Shown: in pieces, positions 36,864 through 44,822 of the stretch
Layout: each line of letters begins with the position of its first letter
Position numbering within the stretch: position 1 is the stretch's first letter
Source: DATARR01 sp036376245
Lineage (GTDB): Bacteria; Acidobacteriota; Thermoanaerobaculia; Multivoradales; UBA5704
Assembly: GCA_036376245.1 (NCBI GenBank)
Contig: DASVAS010000023.1
Span: forward strand, 186,001 to 250,000
DNA: 64,000 nt
Direction of reading: 5' to 3'
Program-made: the position numbers and the translations under genes
Notes under the pieces: model-generated
Database searches by the model: none
What the model saw: the letters and a program-made list of their open reading frames with translations, nothing else
What the model was told of the DNA's origin: nothing

Positions 36864-38238
36864 CGCCGCGGACCGGTCCCGCGGCCGGAGGCCCATCTGG
36901 CTCACCTTCCGCGGGCTGATCCGCCGCCGGCCCCTCGGCTTCGAGGACCGCATCTTCCTGTTCGCCCTCGCCTCCGGCCTGCCGGGCACGGTCCTGACCC
37001 TGCTCCTGGTCTGGCTGGATCCGCACAGCCCCAAGCTGCGCTGGACGGTGACCCTGGTGGTCCTCTTCCTCTGGACCTGGCTCGCCGTGAACCTCCGGGA
37101 CCGGGTCGTGCGCCCTCTCCAGACCTTCGCCAACCTCCTCTCGGCCCTGCGGGAGGGGGACTTCTCTCTGCGAGCGCGCCAGCCCCAGGAGGCGGACGTC
37201 TTCTCCCAGGTGGTCCACGAGGTGAACGCCATCGGCGAGGTGCTGCGCGAGCAGCGGCTGGGAGCGGTGGAAGCCACGGCGCTGCTGCACCGCGTGGTGG
37301 ACGAGGTGGACGTCGCGGTCTTCGCCTTCGACGACCAGACCCGGCTGCGCCTGGTCAACCCCGCCGGCGAGCGGCTCCTCTACGAAAAGAGCGAGCGCCT
37401 GCTGGGCCGGTCGGCGGAAGAGCTCGACCTGGCGGATCTGGTGGAGGGCGAGGTCTCCCGCATCGTCAACCGCACCTTCCCCAGCGGTCCGGGCCGCTGG
37501 GAGGTGCGGCGCAGCACCTTCCGCGAGCTCGGCCTTCCCCACCGGCTGCTGGTGATCTCGGATCTCTCGCAGATGCTGCGGGAAGAGGAGCGGCAGGCCT
37601 GGAAACGGCTGATCCGCGTGCTGGGCCACGAGCTCAACAACTCCCTGGCGCCCATCCACTCCATGGCCGGGACCCTGGCGGGCCTCGTCACCCGCGAGCC
37701 GCCGCCCGAGGACTGGAAAGACGACATGCAGCGGGGCCTGGAGGTGATCGGCAACCGTTCCGAGGCGCTGATCCGCTTCATGGCCGCCTACGCCCGCCTC
37801 GCCCGCCTCCCTCCCCCGCGCCGGACGCGGTTCGAGCTGGCGAACCTGATCCGGCGTACGGCGGCCCTGGAGACCCGGCTGCCCGTCTATGTGGAGAACG
37901 GTCCGGAGGTGACCATCGAGGCGGACGCGGACCAGATCGAGCAGCTCCTCATCAACCTGATCCGCAACGCCGTGGACGCCGCCTTACTGACCGGCGGCCA
38001 GGTCGGCGTCGGCTGGCGGGCGAACGGCGCGCATATCGAGGTGCATGTGGAGGACGAAGGCCCCGGCCTCTCCAACACCGAGAACCTCTTCGTCCCCTTC
38101 TACACGACGAAGCCGGGAGGGACGGGCATCGGCCTCGCCCTCTCCCGGCAGATCGCCGAAGCCCACGGCGGCACCCTCACGCTGGAGAACCGCACCCCGG
38201 ACCCGGGATGCGAGGCGCTGCTGCGGCTGCCTCTCTAA
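36853..38238 (+). CDS. NtrY-like membrane sensor histidine kinase
   Basis: A 461-residue kinase starting within the last codons of the response regulator gene (11-base overlap), so the two form a pair. Two membrane segments near residues 38-80 leave almost no outside domain. A HAMP region (VRPLQTFANLLSALREGDFS) and a PAS domain (VDVAVFAFDDQTRLRLVNPAGE) follow. The catalytic core comes last: H box LGHELNNSLAPIHSMAG, N box LINLIRNAVDAA, G1 VEDEGPGL and G2 GTGIGLALS. The HELNNSL form is characteristic of NtrY-type kinases. It ends three bases from a convergent TPR gene. Confidence 0.93.
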   Translation: MASDAADRSRGRRPIWLTFRGLIRRRPLGFEDRIFLFALASGLPGTVLTLLLVWLDPHSPKLRWTVTLVVLFLWTWLAVNLRDRVVRPLQTFANLLSALREGDFSLRARQPQEADVFSQVVHEVNAIGEVLREQRLGAVEATALLHRVVDEVDVAVFAFDDQTRLRLVNPAGERLLYEKSERLLGRSAEELDLADLVEGEVSRIVNRTFPSGPGRWEVRRSTFRELGLPHRLLVISDLSQMLREEERQAWKRLIRVLGHELNNSLAPIHSMAGTLAGLVTREPPPEDWKDDMQRGLEVIGNRSEALIRFMAAYARLARLPPPRRTRFELANLIRRTAALETRLPVYVENGPEVTIEADADQIEQLLINLIRNAVDAALLTGGQVGVGWRANGAHIEVHVEDEGPGLSNTENLFVPFYTTKPGGTGIGLALSRQIAEAHGGTLTLENRTPDPGCEALLRLPL

Positions 38239-38241
38239 AGC

Positions 38242-39198
38242 CTACTTCAGGTACTCCAGCATCTCCTGCGCCGTCTTGGCGTCGGGATCGTTGGGAGCCA
38301 GGCGGAGGAAGCTCTCCAGGTGCTGGCGCGCCTCGGCCTTCTTCGACTCGTCCTTGACGAGGTTGAGGCCCAGGACGTAATGGGCCTTGGCGAACTTGGC
38401 GTCGTCGGGCGCGATCTCCACGACCTTCTGGAAGAAGCCCGCCGCCTCGTCCAGCTTGCCGGCCCGGGCCAGCTCGGCGCCCTGGTTGAAGAAGCGGACG
38501 GCGGTCTCCGGGTCCTGGGCGCCGCCCGCCCCGAGGGCCTCCAGGGCTTCCCGCGCCTTCTCCTCGTCCCCCGCCGCCTTGAGGGCGTCGTAGCGCGCCC
38601 GCAGGCCGCGGGCGTCTCCCGGCCGGAGGGCCAGGTAGCGGTCCGCGGCGGCCAGGGCCTCGCCGTTGCGCTTCATCTCCAGGTAGACCTCGGCGAGGGC
38701 GGCGTGGGCCTCGGCCAGGTTGGGATCCAGAGACGCCGCCTCCTCGAGCTTCGGGACGGCCCCCGCGAGGTCGCCGCCGCGCAGGGCGGTGACCCCGTCG
38801 TTGTAGGCGAGGATCGCCTTGTCGTTCCCCGAGAGCTCCTTGGCCGCGGCGGGCGCGGGCGCGTCCTTCACCAGGGTGAAAGTCACGCGCAGCGTGTCCT
38901 CGATCTTCGGCTTGACCGGCCCTTCGAAGATCTTGTAGCCCGCCTTCTCGACGCGGACCTGGTACTCCTGGGAGGCGTCCAGGATCAGCAGCATGACCTG
39001 GCCCTTCTTGTCGCTGGTCTTCTCCAGCTTGTAGTTGGTCCCGGGCCGGGTCACCAGGACCTTGGCCCCTTCGAGGACCGCGCCCGTCTCGTCCACCACC
39101 GTGGCCGCCACCCTCCCCTCGCTGCCGGCCTGGAGCGATCCAGCGACAGCCAGCGTCAGAGCGAAAGCGGCCAGCGCCGCGCGATGAATGAGAGTCAT
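38242..39198 (-). CDS. Secreted TPR protein with N-terminal carboxypeptidase-regulatory-like domain
   Basis: 318 residues. A Sec signal peptide (LIHRAALAAFALTLAVAGSLQA) is followed by an Ig-like carboxypeptidase-regulatory-like domain at about residues 27-105 (VAATVVDETGAVLEGAKVLVTRPG, YQVRVEKAGYKIFEGPVKP). At least four TPR units run from about residue 120 to the end (LAYNDGVTALRGGDLAGAVPKLEEA, LAEAHAALAEVYLEMKRNGEAL, AVRFFNQGAELARAGKLDEAAG). It is probably a periplasmic scaffold. No partner can be named. Confidence 0.85.
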   Translation of the reverse strand: MTLIHRAALAAFALTLAVAGSLQAGSEGRVAATVVDETGAVLEGAKVLVTRPGTNYKLEKTSDKKGQVMLLILDASQEYQVRVEKAGYKIFEGPVKPKIEDTLRVTFTLVKDAPAPAAAKELSGNDKAILAYNDGVTALRGGDLAGAVPKLEEAASLDPNLAEAHAALAEVYLEMKRNGEALAAADRYLALRPGDARGLRARYDALKAAGDEEKAREALEALGAGGAQDPETAVRFFNQGAELARAGKLDEAAGFFQKVVEIAPDDAKFAKAHYVLGLNLVKDESKKAEARQHLESFLRLAPNDPDAKTAQEMLEYLK

Positions 39199-39205
39199 GG
39201 TGTCG

Positions 39206-40156
39206 TTACCCGCCTTTCTGGATGGTTCCGGAGGCGATTCTATCCCCACCCGCCCATGCCTCCGCGTAGAGGCTCGCCTCCCTGACCGTTTGCAAATGGA
39301 CGGCCACCGTCTCGGCCACGTCCACGTTGTAGCCGCCGGCCATGACGACAGCCACCGGCAGCGCCAGTCTTCCGCAGCGGCGTAAGACCAGCCGGTCGCG
39401 GGCGAGGAGCCCGGCCCGGGAGACCTTGAGCCGTCCCAGCCTGTCGCGCTCGTGGGGGTCGGCCCCGGAGACGTAGATGGCGAAGTCCGCCCGCGCGGCG
39501 GCCAGGGCCCGGTCGAGCCCCGCCTCCAGGGCGGCCAGGTAGGCCTCGTCGGCCGTGCCGTCCTCCAGCTCGACGTCCAGGTCGCTCACCTCCTTGTGGA
39601 ACGGGAAGTTGTTGCGGCCGTGGATCGAGAAGGTGAAGACCGTCTGATCGTCCCGGAAGATGGACGCGGTGCCGTTCCCCTGGTGGACGTCGCAGTCGAT
39701 GACCACGATCCGCCGCGCCGAGCCCTCGGCCTGGAGGAGCCGGGCGGCGATGGCGGCGTCGTTGAAGACGCAGTAGCCCTCGCCCCGGTCGCGGAAGGCG
39801 TGATGGGTGCCGCCGGCGAGGTTCACCGCCGCGCCGTCCTCCAGGGCCGCGCGGCTCGCCTCGATGGTCCCGCCCGCCGAGCGGCGCGAACGCTCCACCA
39901 TCGCCGGAGACCACGGGAAACCGATGCGGCGCATCTCCGCCCGTTCCATCTCGCCTCCCTGGACCCGCCGCAGGTACTCGGGATCGTGGGCGCGGAGGAT
40001 CTCCTCGTCGGTCGCGGCGTGCGGGACGATCAGGTCCTCGGGAGCCACCACCCCCTCCGCCACGACCCGCTCCCGCAGCAGGCGGTACTTCTCCATCGGG
40101 AACCGGTGCCCCTCGGGAAGGGGGAGGACGAAGTGGTCGGCGTAGAAAGCTTTCAC
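39206..40156 (-). CDS. Histone deacetylase family protein (acetoin utilisation/APAH-like)
   Basis: A zinc-dependent deacetylase of the arginase/deacetylase fold, 316 residues. The conserved pocket is present: NLAGGTHHAFRDRGEGYCVFND (charge-relay His pair), IDCDVHQGNGT (Asp and His zinc ligands), SGADPHERDRLG (third ligand Asp) and AGGYN near the C-terminus. Bacterial members deacetylate small molecules or lysines; the substrate is unknown. A GTG start is used. It lies seven bases upstream of the TPR gene on the same strand. Confidence 0.93.
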   Translation of the reverse strand: MKAFYADHFVLPLPEGHRFPMEKYRLLRERVVAEGVVAPEDLIVPHAATDEEILRAHDPEYLRRVQGGEMERAEMRRIGFPWSPAMVERSRRSAGGTIEASRAALEDGAAVNLAGGTHHAFRDRGEGYCVFNDAAIAARLLQAEGSARRIVVIDCDVHQGNGTASIFRDDQTVFTFSIHGRNNFPFHKEVSDLDVELEDGTADEAYLAALEAGLDRALAAARADFAIYVSGADPHERDRLGRLKVSRAGLLARDRLVLRRCGRLALPVAVVMAGGYNVDVAETVAVHLQTVREASLYAEAWAGGDRIASGTIQKGG

Positions 40157-40218
40157 GGGGCGCGATTGTAACGGGAGCCCTTTGATACCATCCCCTCGAC
40201 CGACGAAAGGGAGGTGCC

Positions 40219-41409
40219 ATGCTGGCCCGACAGATTCCTGACATCCAGTCCGCGCTGGCCGAGGCCGGCCTCGACGGCTGGTTCTTCGCCTGCTTCCAGC
40301 AGAACGACCCGCTGGGGATGTCCCTCCTGGGACTGACCGGGGAGGGCAAGCTCGTCAGCCGCCGCTGCTACTACCTGATCCCCCGCGAAGGCGAGCCGCG
40401 CAAGCTGGTCCACGCCATCGAGTCCGGGATGCTGGACCACCTGCCCGGCTCCAAGACCGTCTACAACACCTGGCAGAAGCACAGCGAAGGCGTGGCCAAC
40501 CTCGTCTCCGGATTTCCCCGGCTGGCCGCCCAGTACAGCCCCAACAACGAGCTGCCCACCGTCTCGCGCCTGGACGCCGGCACCTTCGATCTCCTGCGCG
40601 CCGCCGGGGTCGAGGTGGTCTCCTCCGCCGATCTGGCCCAGCAGTTCGTCGCCACCTGGACGGAGGAGCAGCTCGAGGGCCACCGACGGGCCAACGTCCA
40701 CCTCCACCGGATCGCCCTGGAAGCGTTCAACAAGGTGGCCGACGCCCTCCGCCGCGGCGACCAGATCGACGAGTACGCCGTCCAGCGCTTCATCCTGGAT
40801 TCCTTCGACGTCGCCGGCCTGTGGACCGAGTCGGATCCCATCATCGGCGTCAACGCCCACAGCGCCGACCCGCACTACCAGCCCGGCCCGGACAAGTCCG
40901 CGCCGATCCGCCAGGGGGATTTCCTCCTGGTCGATCTCTGGGCCAAGGAGAAGCAGGCGGACAGCGTCTACGCCGACATCACCTGGTGCGGCGTCTGCGC
41001 CGCCTCGCCCACGGACAAGCAGCAGGAGGTCTTCTCCGTCGTGGCCGCGGCCCGGGACGCCTCCTGGGAGCTGGTCCGCGGCCGCTTCCCGCACCAGACG
41101 GTGCGCGGCTTCGAGGTGGACGACGCCGCCCGCGAGGTCATCCGCAAGGCGGGCTACGGCGACCTCTTCATCCACCGCACCGGCCATTCGATCGGCATCA
41201 CGGACCACGGCCAGGGCGCCAACATGGACAACCTGGAGACCCACGACACGCGCGTGCTGCTGCCGATGACGGGCTTCTCCATCGAGCCGGGCATCTACAT
41301 CCAGGGCGACTTCGGAGTGCGCAGCGAGATCAACGTGGCCCTCACCCGCGAGGGCGCGGAGATCACCGGCGGAGAGCCGCAGCGCGAGCTCCTCCGGCTG
41401 TTGGCATAG
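40219..41409 (+). CDS. M24 family metallopeptidase (Xaa-Pro aminopeptidase-like)
   Basis: A 396-residue protein with an N-terminal creatinase-like domain (LAEAGLDGWFFACFQQNDPLG) and a C-terminal pita-bread domain. All five metal ligands can be assigned: Asp in LVDLWAKE, Asp in YADITWCG, His in HRTGHSIGI, Glu in SIEPGIYI and Glu in VRSEINVAL. It is likely a Xaa-Pro dipeptidase or aminopeptidase of the cytosol. AAAGGGAGG precedes the ATG. The next gene begins 14 bases after its stop. Confidence 0.93.
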   Translation: MLARQIPDIQSALAEAGLDGWFFACFQQNDPLGMSLLGLTGEGKLVSRRCYYLIPREGEPRKLVHAIESGMLDHLPGSKTVYNTWQKHSEGVANLVSGFPRLAAQYSPNNELPTVSRLDAGTFDLLRAAGVEVVSSADLAQQFVATWTEEQLEGHRRANVHLHRIALEAFNKVADALRRGDQIDEYAVQRFILDSFDVAGLWTESDPIIGVNAHSADPHYQPGPDKSAPIRQGDFLLVDLWAKEKQADSVYADITWCGVCAASPTDKQQEVFSVVAAARDASWELVRGRFPHQTVRGFEVDDAAREVIRKAGYGDLFIHRTGHSIGITDHGQGANMDNLETHDTRVLLPMTGFSIEPGIYIQGDFGVRSEINVALTREGAEITGGEPQRELLRLLA

Positions 41410-41423
41410 ACCGGCTGTACCCG

Positions 41424-42266
41424 ATGAGCGACCCGAAATCCGGCCTTCTCGACGACGAAGAGAAGGCCGCTCTCCTCTGCGCCGACCTCACCCGTAGCGT
41501 TCTGGGCGACTTCGCCCCGGCCCTGCTGCTGCTCCCCGGCACGGAGCGCCGCCGCGCCCAGGCGCTGGTGGCCCATGCCTACACGCTGTTCGACTTCGCC
41601 CGCCAGACCGGGGGCAAGGAAGAGAAGCTGGAGCGGATCAAGAGCTGGGAGCTCGCGCTGGAGGCGGCTTTTTCCGGCCAGCCGGCGGGGGAGCCGATCT
41701 GCCTCCGCATGGCCCGGGAGAACGAGCGCCGCCGCTGGCCGGTAGACCCCCTGGACGAGTTGATCGCCTGCGCCCGCCGGCGGGCCGCCCGCCGGCGCCA
41801 GCCTTCCACGATCTCCGACGCCGAGGTGGAGGCCCTGAGCCTGGGCCGCGCCGTGGCCGCCGCCCTGCTGGAGAAGGATCTGAACGCGGAGATCGACGGC
41901 CTCGCGAGCGCCCTCGTCCGCCTCTGGGCGCTCCAGCGCCTGGGGGATGAGCTGGGCCGGAATCAATGCCCGCTGCCCGCCAGCGAGGTCCACCCACGAA
42001 AGAACGGACAATTCGATCCGGGTCAGGTTCTGGAAGCGGCCTACCGGGAGTGCCAGCGGCTCCGCCCGCGTCTGCTCCGCGCCCCCCGGGGTCTGGTCGG
42101 ACTGCCCCACGGCTACCGCCGCGCCGCCGTCTTCTCCCTCCTGGCGGCCCTGCGCCTGCTCACCGAGATCGAGGACAAGGAGACCGACCTGCTGAACGCG
42201 CCGCCCAGGCTGGGGGTGGGATCGCGGATCGGGTTCCTGCTGCGGGCGCGGTGGGTGGGGAGATAA
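41424..42266 (+). CDS. Degenerate squalene/phytoene synthase-like protein
   Basis: A 280-residue helical protein whose layout follows head-to-head prenyl synthases: an N-terminal helix HAYTLFDFARQTGG where such enzymes have the first Asp-rich motif, KSWELALEAAFSG, then the second-motif region LGDELGRNQCPLPASEV, and a C-terminal SRIGFLLRARW. The catalytic DxxxD pairs are not intact; only Asp-Glu in GDELG remains of the second. It is therefore probably a non-catalytic paralogue. No carotenoid or hopanoid genes are nearby. The assignment is by pattern and moderately uncertain. Confidence 0.6.
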   Translation: MSDPKSGLLDDEEKAALLCADLTRSVLGDFAPALLLLPGTERRRAQALVAHAYTLFDFARQTGGKEEKLERIKSWELALEAAFSGQPAGEPICLRMARENERRRWPVDPLDELIACARRRAARRRQPSTISDAEVEALSLGRAVAAALLEKDLNAEIDGLASALVRLWALQRLGDELGRNQCPLPASEVHPRKNGQFDPGQVLEAAYRECQRLRPRLLRAPRGLVGLPHGYRRAAVFSLLAALRLLTEIEDKETDLLNAPPRLGVGSRIGFLLRARWVGR

Positions 42267-42270
42267 AGAC

Positions 42271-42936
42271 CTACCCCACTCCCTCCACGAAGATCTTCGA
42301 AGCCGCCCTGAACCCCAGGCTGAACCGCTCTCCCGATTCCAGCCGCAGCTCGACCGCGTCCGCCGCTTCGTCGCGGCTCTCCACCTGTAGCGAAGTCCCC
42401 GGCTTCAGGCTGCGGCGCTCCAGGAGCTGGAGGAAGTCCCGGCTCTGGTCTCCCACCCTGGCCACCCGGACCGGGATGTCGATGCCGCAGTCCAGCAGGC
42501 TCGGCAGGACCACCTCCTCCACCTTGCCGTGGATGTCCGGGATCGGATCGCCGTGGGGGTCCACCGACGGATAACCCATCATCTCGTCCATCCTCCCGAT
42601 CAGGCGGTCCGAGACGGCGTGCTCCAGCTCCTCGGCCTCGGAATGGACCTCGCTCCAGTCCATCCCCATGACCCGCACCAGGAAGAGCTCGATCAGCCGG
42701 TGGCGGCGCAGGACGTGCATCGCAAGCTGGCGGCCGGAATCGGTCAGCCGTACCCCGCTGTAAGGCTCGTAGGCGAGCAACCCGCTGTCCGCCAGCGTCT
42801 TCACCATGGCCGTGACCGTCCCCGGCGCCACGGAGAGCGCGGCGGCGATCTGGCGCATGGAGACGAGCGCCGCGGGGTCCCGCTGCTGCTCCAGCAGGAT
42901 GCATTTCAGGTAGTCCTCGACGGTGCTGGTCGGCAT
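42271..42936 (-). CDS. mntR: Metal-dependent transcriptional regulator, DtxR/MntR family
   Basis: A 221-residue repressor of the long DtxR type. It has a winged helix (VEDYLKCILLEQQ, AAALSVAPGTVTAMVKTLADSGLLAYEPYSGVRLT) and a dimerisation/metal domain (HRLIELFLVRVMGMDWSEVHSEAEELEHAVSD) with the MntR-like His and Glu-x-x-Glu-His set. An SH3-like FeoA domain ends the protein (RRSLKPGTSLQVESRD). It is divergent from the metal-import operon with a 73-base gap holding a perfect palindrome, so it most likely represses that operon when Mn or Fe is plentiful. The start follows the family N-terminus. Confidence 0.92.
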   Translation of the reverse strand: MPTSTVEDYLKCILLEQQRDPAALVSMRQIAAALSVAPGTVTAMVKTLADSGLLAYEPYSGVRLTDSGRQLAMHVLRRHRLIELFLVRVMGMDWSEVHSEAEELEHAVSDRLIGRMDEMMGYPSVDPHGDPIPDIHGKVEEVVLPSLLDCGIDIPVRVARVGDQSRDFLQLLERRSLKPGTSLQVESRDEAADAVELRLESGERFSLGFRAASKIFVEGVG

Positions 42937-42974
42937 CGGGAAAAGAGTAACCCAGACAGGCGGAGTTCGCACGC

Positions 42975-43003
42975 TTGACATTTCGCCTGCCCAGGAGCAG
43001 AAT
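42975..43003 (+). promoter_or_regulatory. Promoter of the metal-import operon
   Basis: A perfect -35 TTGACA (42975-42980), a 17-base spacer and a weak -10 CAGAAT (42998-43003). Counting seven bases on, the transcript would begin at or next to the A of the ATG, giving an almost leaderless mRNA. An alternative with a real leader is possible, because AGGAG stands 12 bases before the ATG. Confidence 0.55.
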
Positions 43004-43020
43004 TTTGGCATGCCAAAATT
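43001..43020. promoter_or_regulatory. 20-bp perfect palindrome, probable MntR/DtxR operator
   Basis: AATTTTGGCA followed by its exact reverse complement. It covers the -10 end and the start codon of the binding-protein gene; the central CATG contains the ATG. The size and A/T-rich arms suit a DtxR/MntR dimer site, and a DtxR/MntR gene is divergent 65 bases away. Binding would block both polymerase and initiation. The regulator assignment is inference from position. Confidence 0.75.
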
Positions 43021-43936
43021 CCGATTTCTCCTCACCCTGATTCTCCCCCTCGCCCTCCTTCTCGGCTGCGGCGAGGGCAGCGGCGCCGCCGGAGAGGACG
43101 GGCCGCTTCATATCGTCACCACCACCGGCATCATCGCGGACACCGCGTCCCGGATCGCCGGCCAGCACGCCAGGATCGAGGCCCTGATGGGCCCCGGCGT
43201 CGATCCCCACCTCTACAAGGCCAGCGAGAGCGACGTCCGCCGGCTCACCGGGGCGGAGCTGATCCTCTACAACGGCCTGCACCTGGAAGGAAAGATGGGG
43301 GACATCCTGACCAAGGTGGCCAGGACCAAGCCCGTCCTACAGGTCACCGAGGCCATCCCGCAGGGCCAGCTCCGGGAGCCGCCGGAGTTCGCCGGGCAGT
43401 ACGACCCTCACGTCTGGTTCGACGTCTCGATGTGGAAGGAGACGCTGAGCCCCATCGCCAAGGAGTTGGCGCGGCTTGACCCCGAGCACGCCGGAGAATA
43501 CGAGGCCAACGCGGCGGCGTTCGGCAAGGAGCTGGACGAGCTCGACGCCTGGGTCAAGCAGCAGATCGAGACCATCCCGCCGGACCAGCGCGTGCTGGTG
43601 ACGGCGCACGACGCCTTCGGCTACTTCGGCCGCCGCTACGGGATGGAGGTCATCGGCATCCAGGGGATCAGCACGCTCTCCGAGGCCGGGCTTCACGACG
43701 TGGACCGGGTGATCGACCTGATCCTCGACAAGAAGGTGAAGGCGGTCTTCATCGAGTCGAGCGTGCCGCGGCGGACCATCGAGGCGGTGCAGGCCGGCGT
43801 GCGGGCGCGCGGGCACGAAACCGCCATCGGCGGCCAGCTCTTCTCGGACTCCCTGGGCGCCGCCGGCACTCCCGAGGGGACCTACGTGGGCATGGTCCGA
43901 GCCAACGTCAACACCATCGTGCACGCCTTGCGGTGA
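43010..43936 (+). CDS. Metal ABC transporter substrate-binding lipoprotein (Mn/Fe type)
   Basis: A cluster A-I metal-binding protein (TroA/MntC/PsaA group), 308 residues. The signal peptide ends in a lipobox (LLGC), so it is lipid-anchored in the periplasm. The four ligands are His in GVDPHLYK, His in YDPHVWFD, Glu in VFIESSVPRR and Asp in LFSDSLG. Glu rather than a third His points to Mn or Fe instead of Zn, and there is no His-rich loop. The ATG is inside the palindromic operator. An ATPase and two permease genes follow. Confidence 0.95.
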   Translation: MPKFRFLLTLILPLALLLGCGEGSGAAGEDGPLHIVTTTGIIADTASRIAGQHARIEALMGPGVDPHLYKASESDVRRLTGAELILYNGLHLEGKMGDILTKVARTKPVLQVTEAIPQGQLREPPEFAGQYDPHVWFDVSMWKETLSPIAKELARLDPEHAGEYEANAAAFGKELDELDAWVKQQIETIPPDQRVLVTAHDAFGYFGRRYGMEVIGIQGISTLSEAGLHDVDRVIDLILDKKVKAVFIESSVPRRTIEAVQAGVRARGHETAIGGQLFSDSLGAAGTPEGTYVGMVRANVNTIVHALR

Positions 43937-43946
43937 GGAGACCCTC

Positions 43947-44822
43947 ATGACGATCCCTGGAATCCTTCGCCCTCGCGTCGCTCCCGAAGCCGAGTTGGAG
44001 CGTCCGGAGACGGCCGGCGCGATCCCGGCCGTGGAGGTCCACGACCTGACCGTGGCCTACCGGACGCAGCCGGTGCTGTGGGACGTGGACCTTCAGCTCC
44101 CCGAGGGCAAGCTCATCGCCATCGTCGGCCCCAACGGCGCGGGCAAGAGCACGCTGCTCAAGGCGATGCTGGGGCTGGTCCCCCCCGTCACCGGCTGGGT
44201 GCAGATCTTCGGCGAACCCTACGCCCGCCGCCGCTCCTGGGTGGGCTACGTGCCCCAGCGGGAGAGCGTGGACTGGGACTTCCCGACCAACGCCCTCGAC
44301 GTGGTGACCATGGGGCTCTACGGGCGCATCGGCTGGTTCCGCCGTCCTTCGCGGCACCACAAGGAGATCGCCCTGGCCGCCCTGGACAAGGTCGGGATGC
44401 GGGACTTCGCCCACCGGCAGATCAGCCAGCTCTCGGGCGGCCAGCAGCAGCGCGTCTTCCTGGCCCGCGCCCTCGCCCAGGACGCCAGGCTCTACCTGAT
44501 GGACGAGCCCTTCGCGGGCGTGGACGCCACCACCGAGCGGGCCATCCTCACCCTGCTCAAGGAGCTGCGCGGCACCGGCCGCACGGTGGTCGCCGTGCAC
44601 CACGACCTGCAGACCGTGGCCGAGTACTTCGACCACGTGGTGCTCCTCAACATGCGGCTGGTGGCGGCCGGGCCGGTGGCCACCACCTTCACCGCCGAGA
44701 ACCTGCAGCGGACCTACGGCGGCCGCCTGACCGTGCTCACCCAGGCCACCGAGGCCCTGCTGGCGAAGAAGGCCGCCGCCGACCTCGCCGAGGAGCGCGA
44801 GGAGGGCAAGCCGTGGACCTGA
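43947..44822 (+). CDS. Metal ABC transporter ATP-binding protein
   Basis: A 291-residue ATPase of the Mn/Zn/Fe importer family. Walker A is GPNGAGKSTLLKAMLG, the Q-loop region is GYVPQRESVDWDFP, the signature is LSGGQQQRVFLARALAQ and Walker B is LYLMDEPFAGVD. The motif VDWDFP after the Q-loop is typical of the Mn-type members. The gene begins ten bases after the binding protein stop, and its end overlaps the first permease gene by ten bases. Confidence 0.95.
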   Translation: MTIPGILRPRVAPEAELERPETAGAIPAVEVHDLTVAYRTQPVLWDVDLQLPEGKLIAIVGPNGAGKSTLLKAMLGLVPPVTGWVQIFGEPYARRRSWVGYVPQRESVDWDFPTNALDVVTMGLYGRIGWFRRPSRHHKEIALAALDKVGMRDFAHRQISQLSGGQQQRVFLARALAQDARLYLMDEPFAGVDATTERAILTLLKELRGTGRTVVAVHHDLQTVAEYFDHVVLLNMRLVAAGPVATTFTAENLQRTYGGRLTVLTQATEALLAKKAAADLAEEREEGKPWT

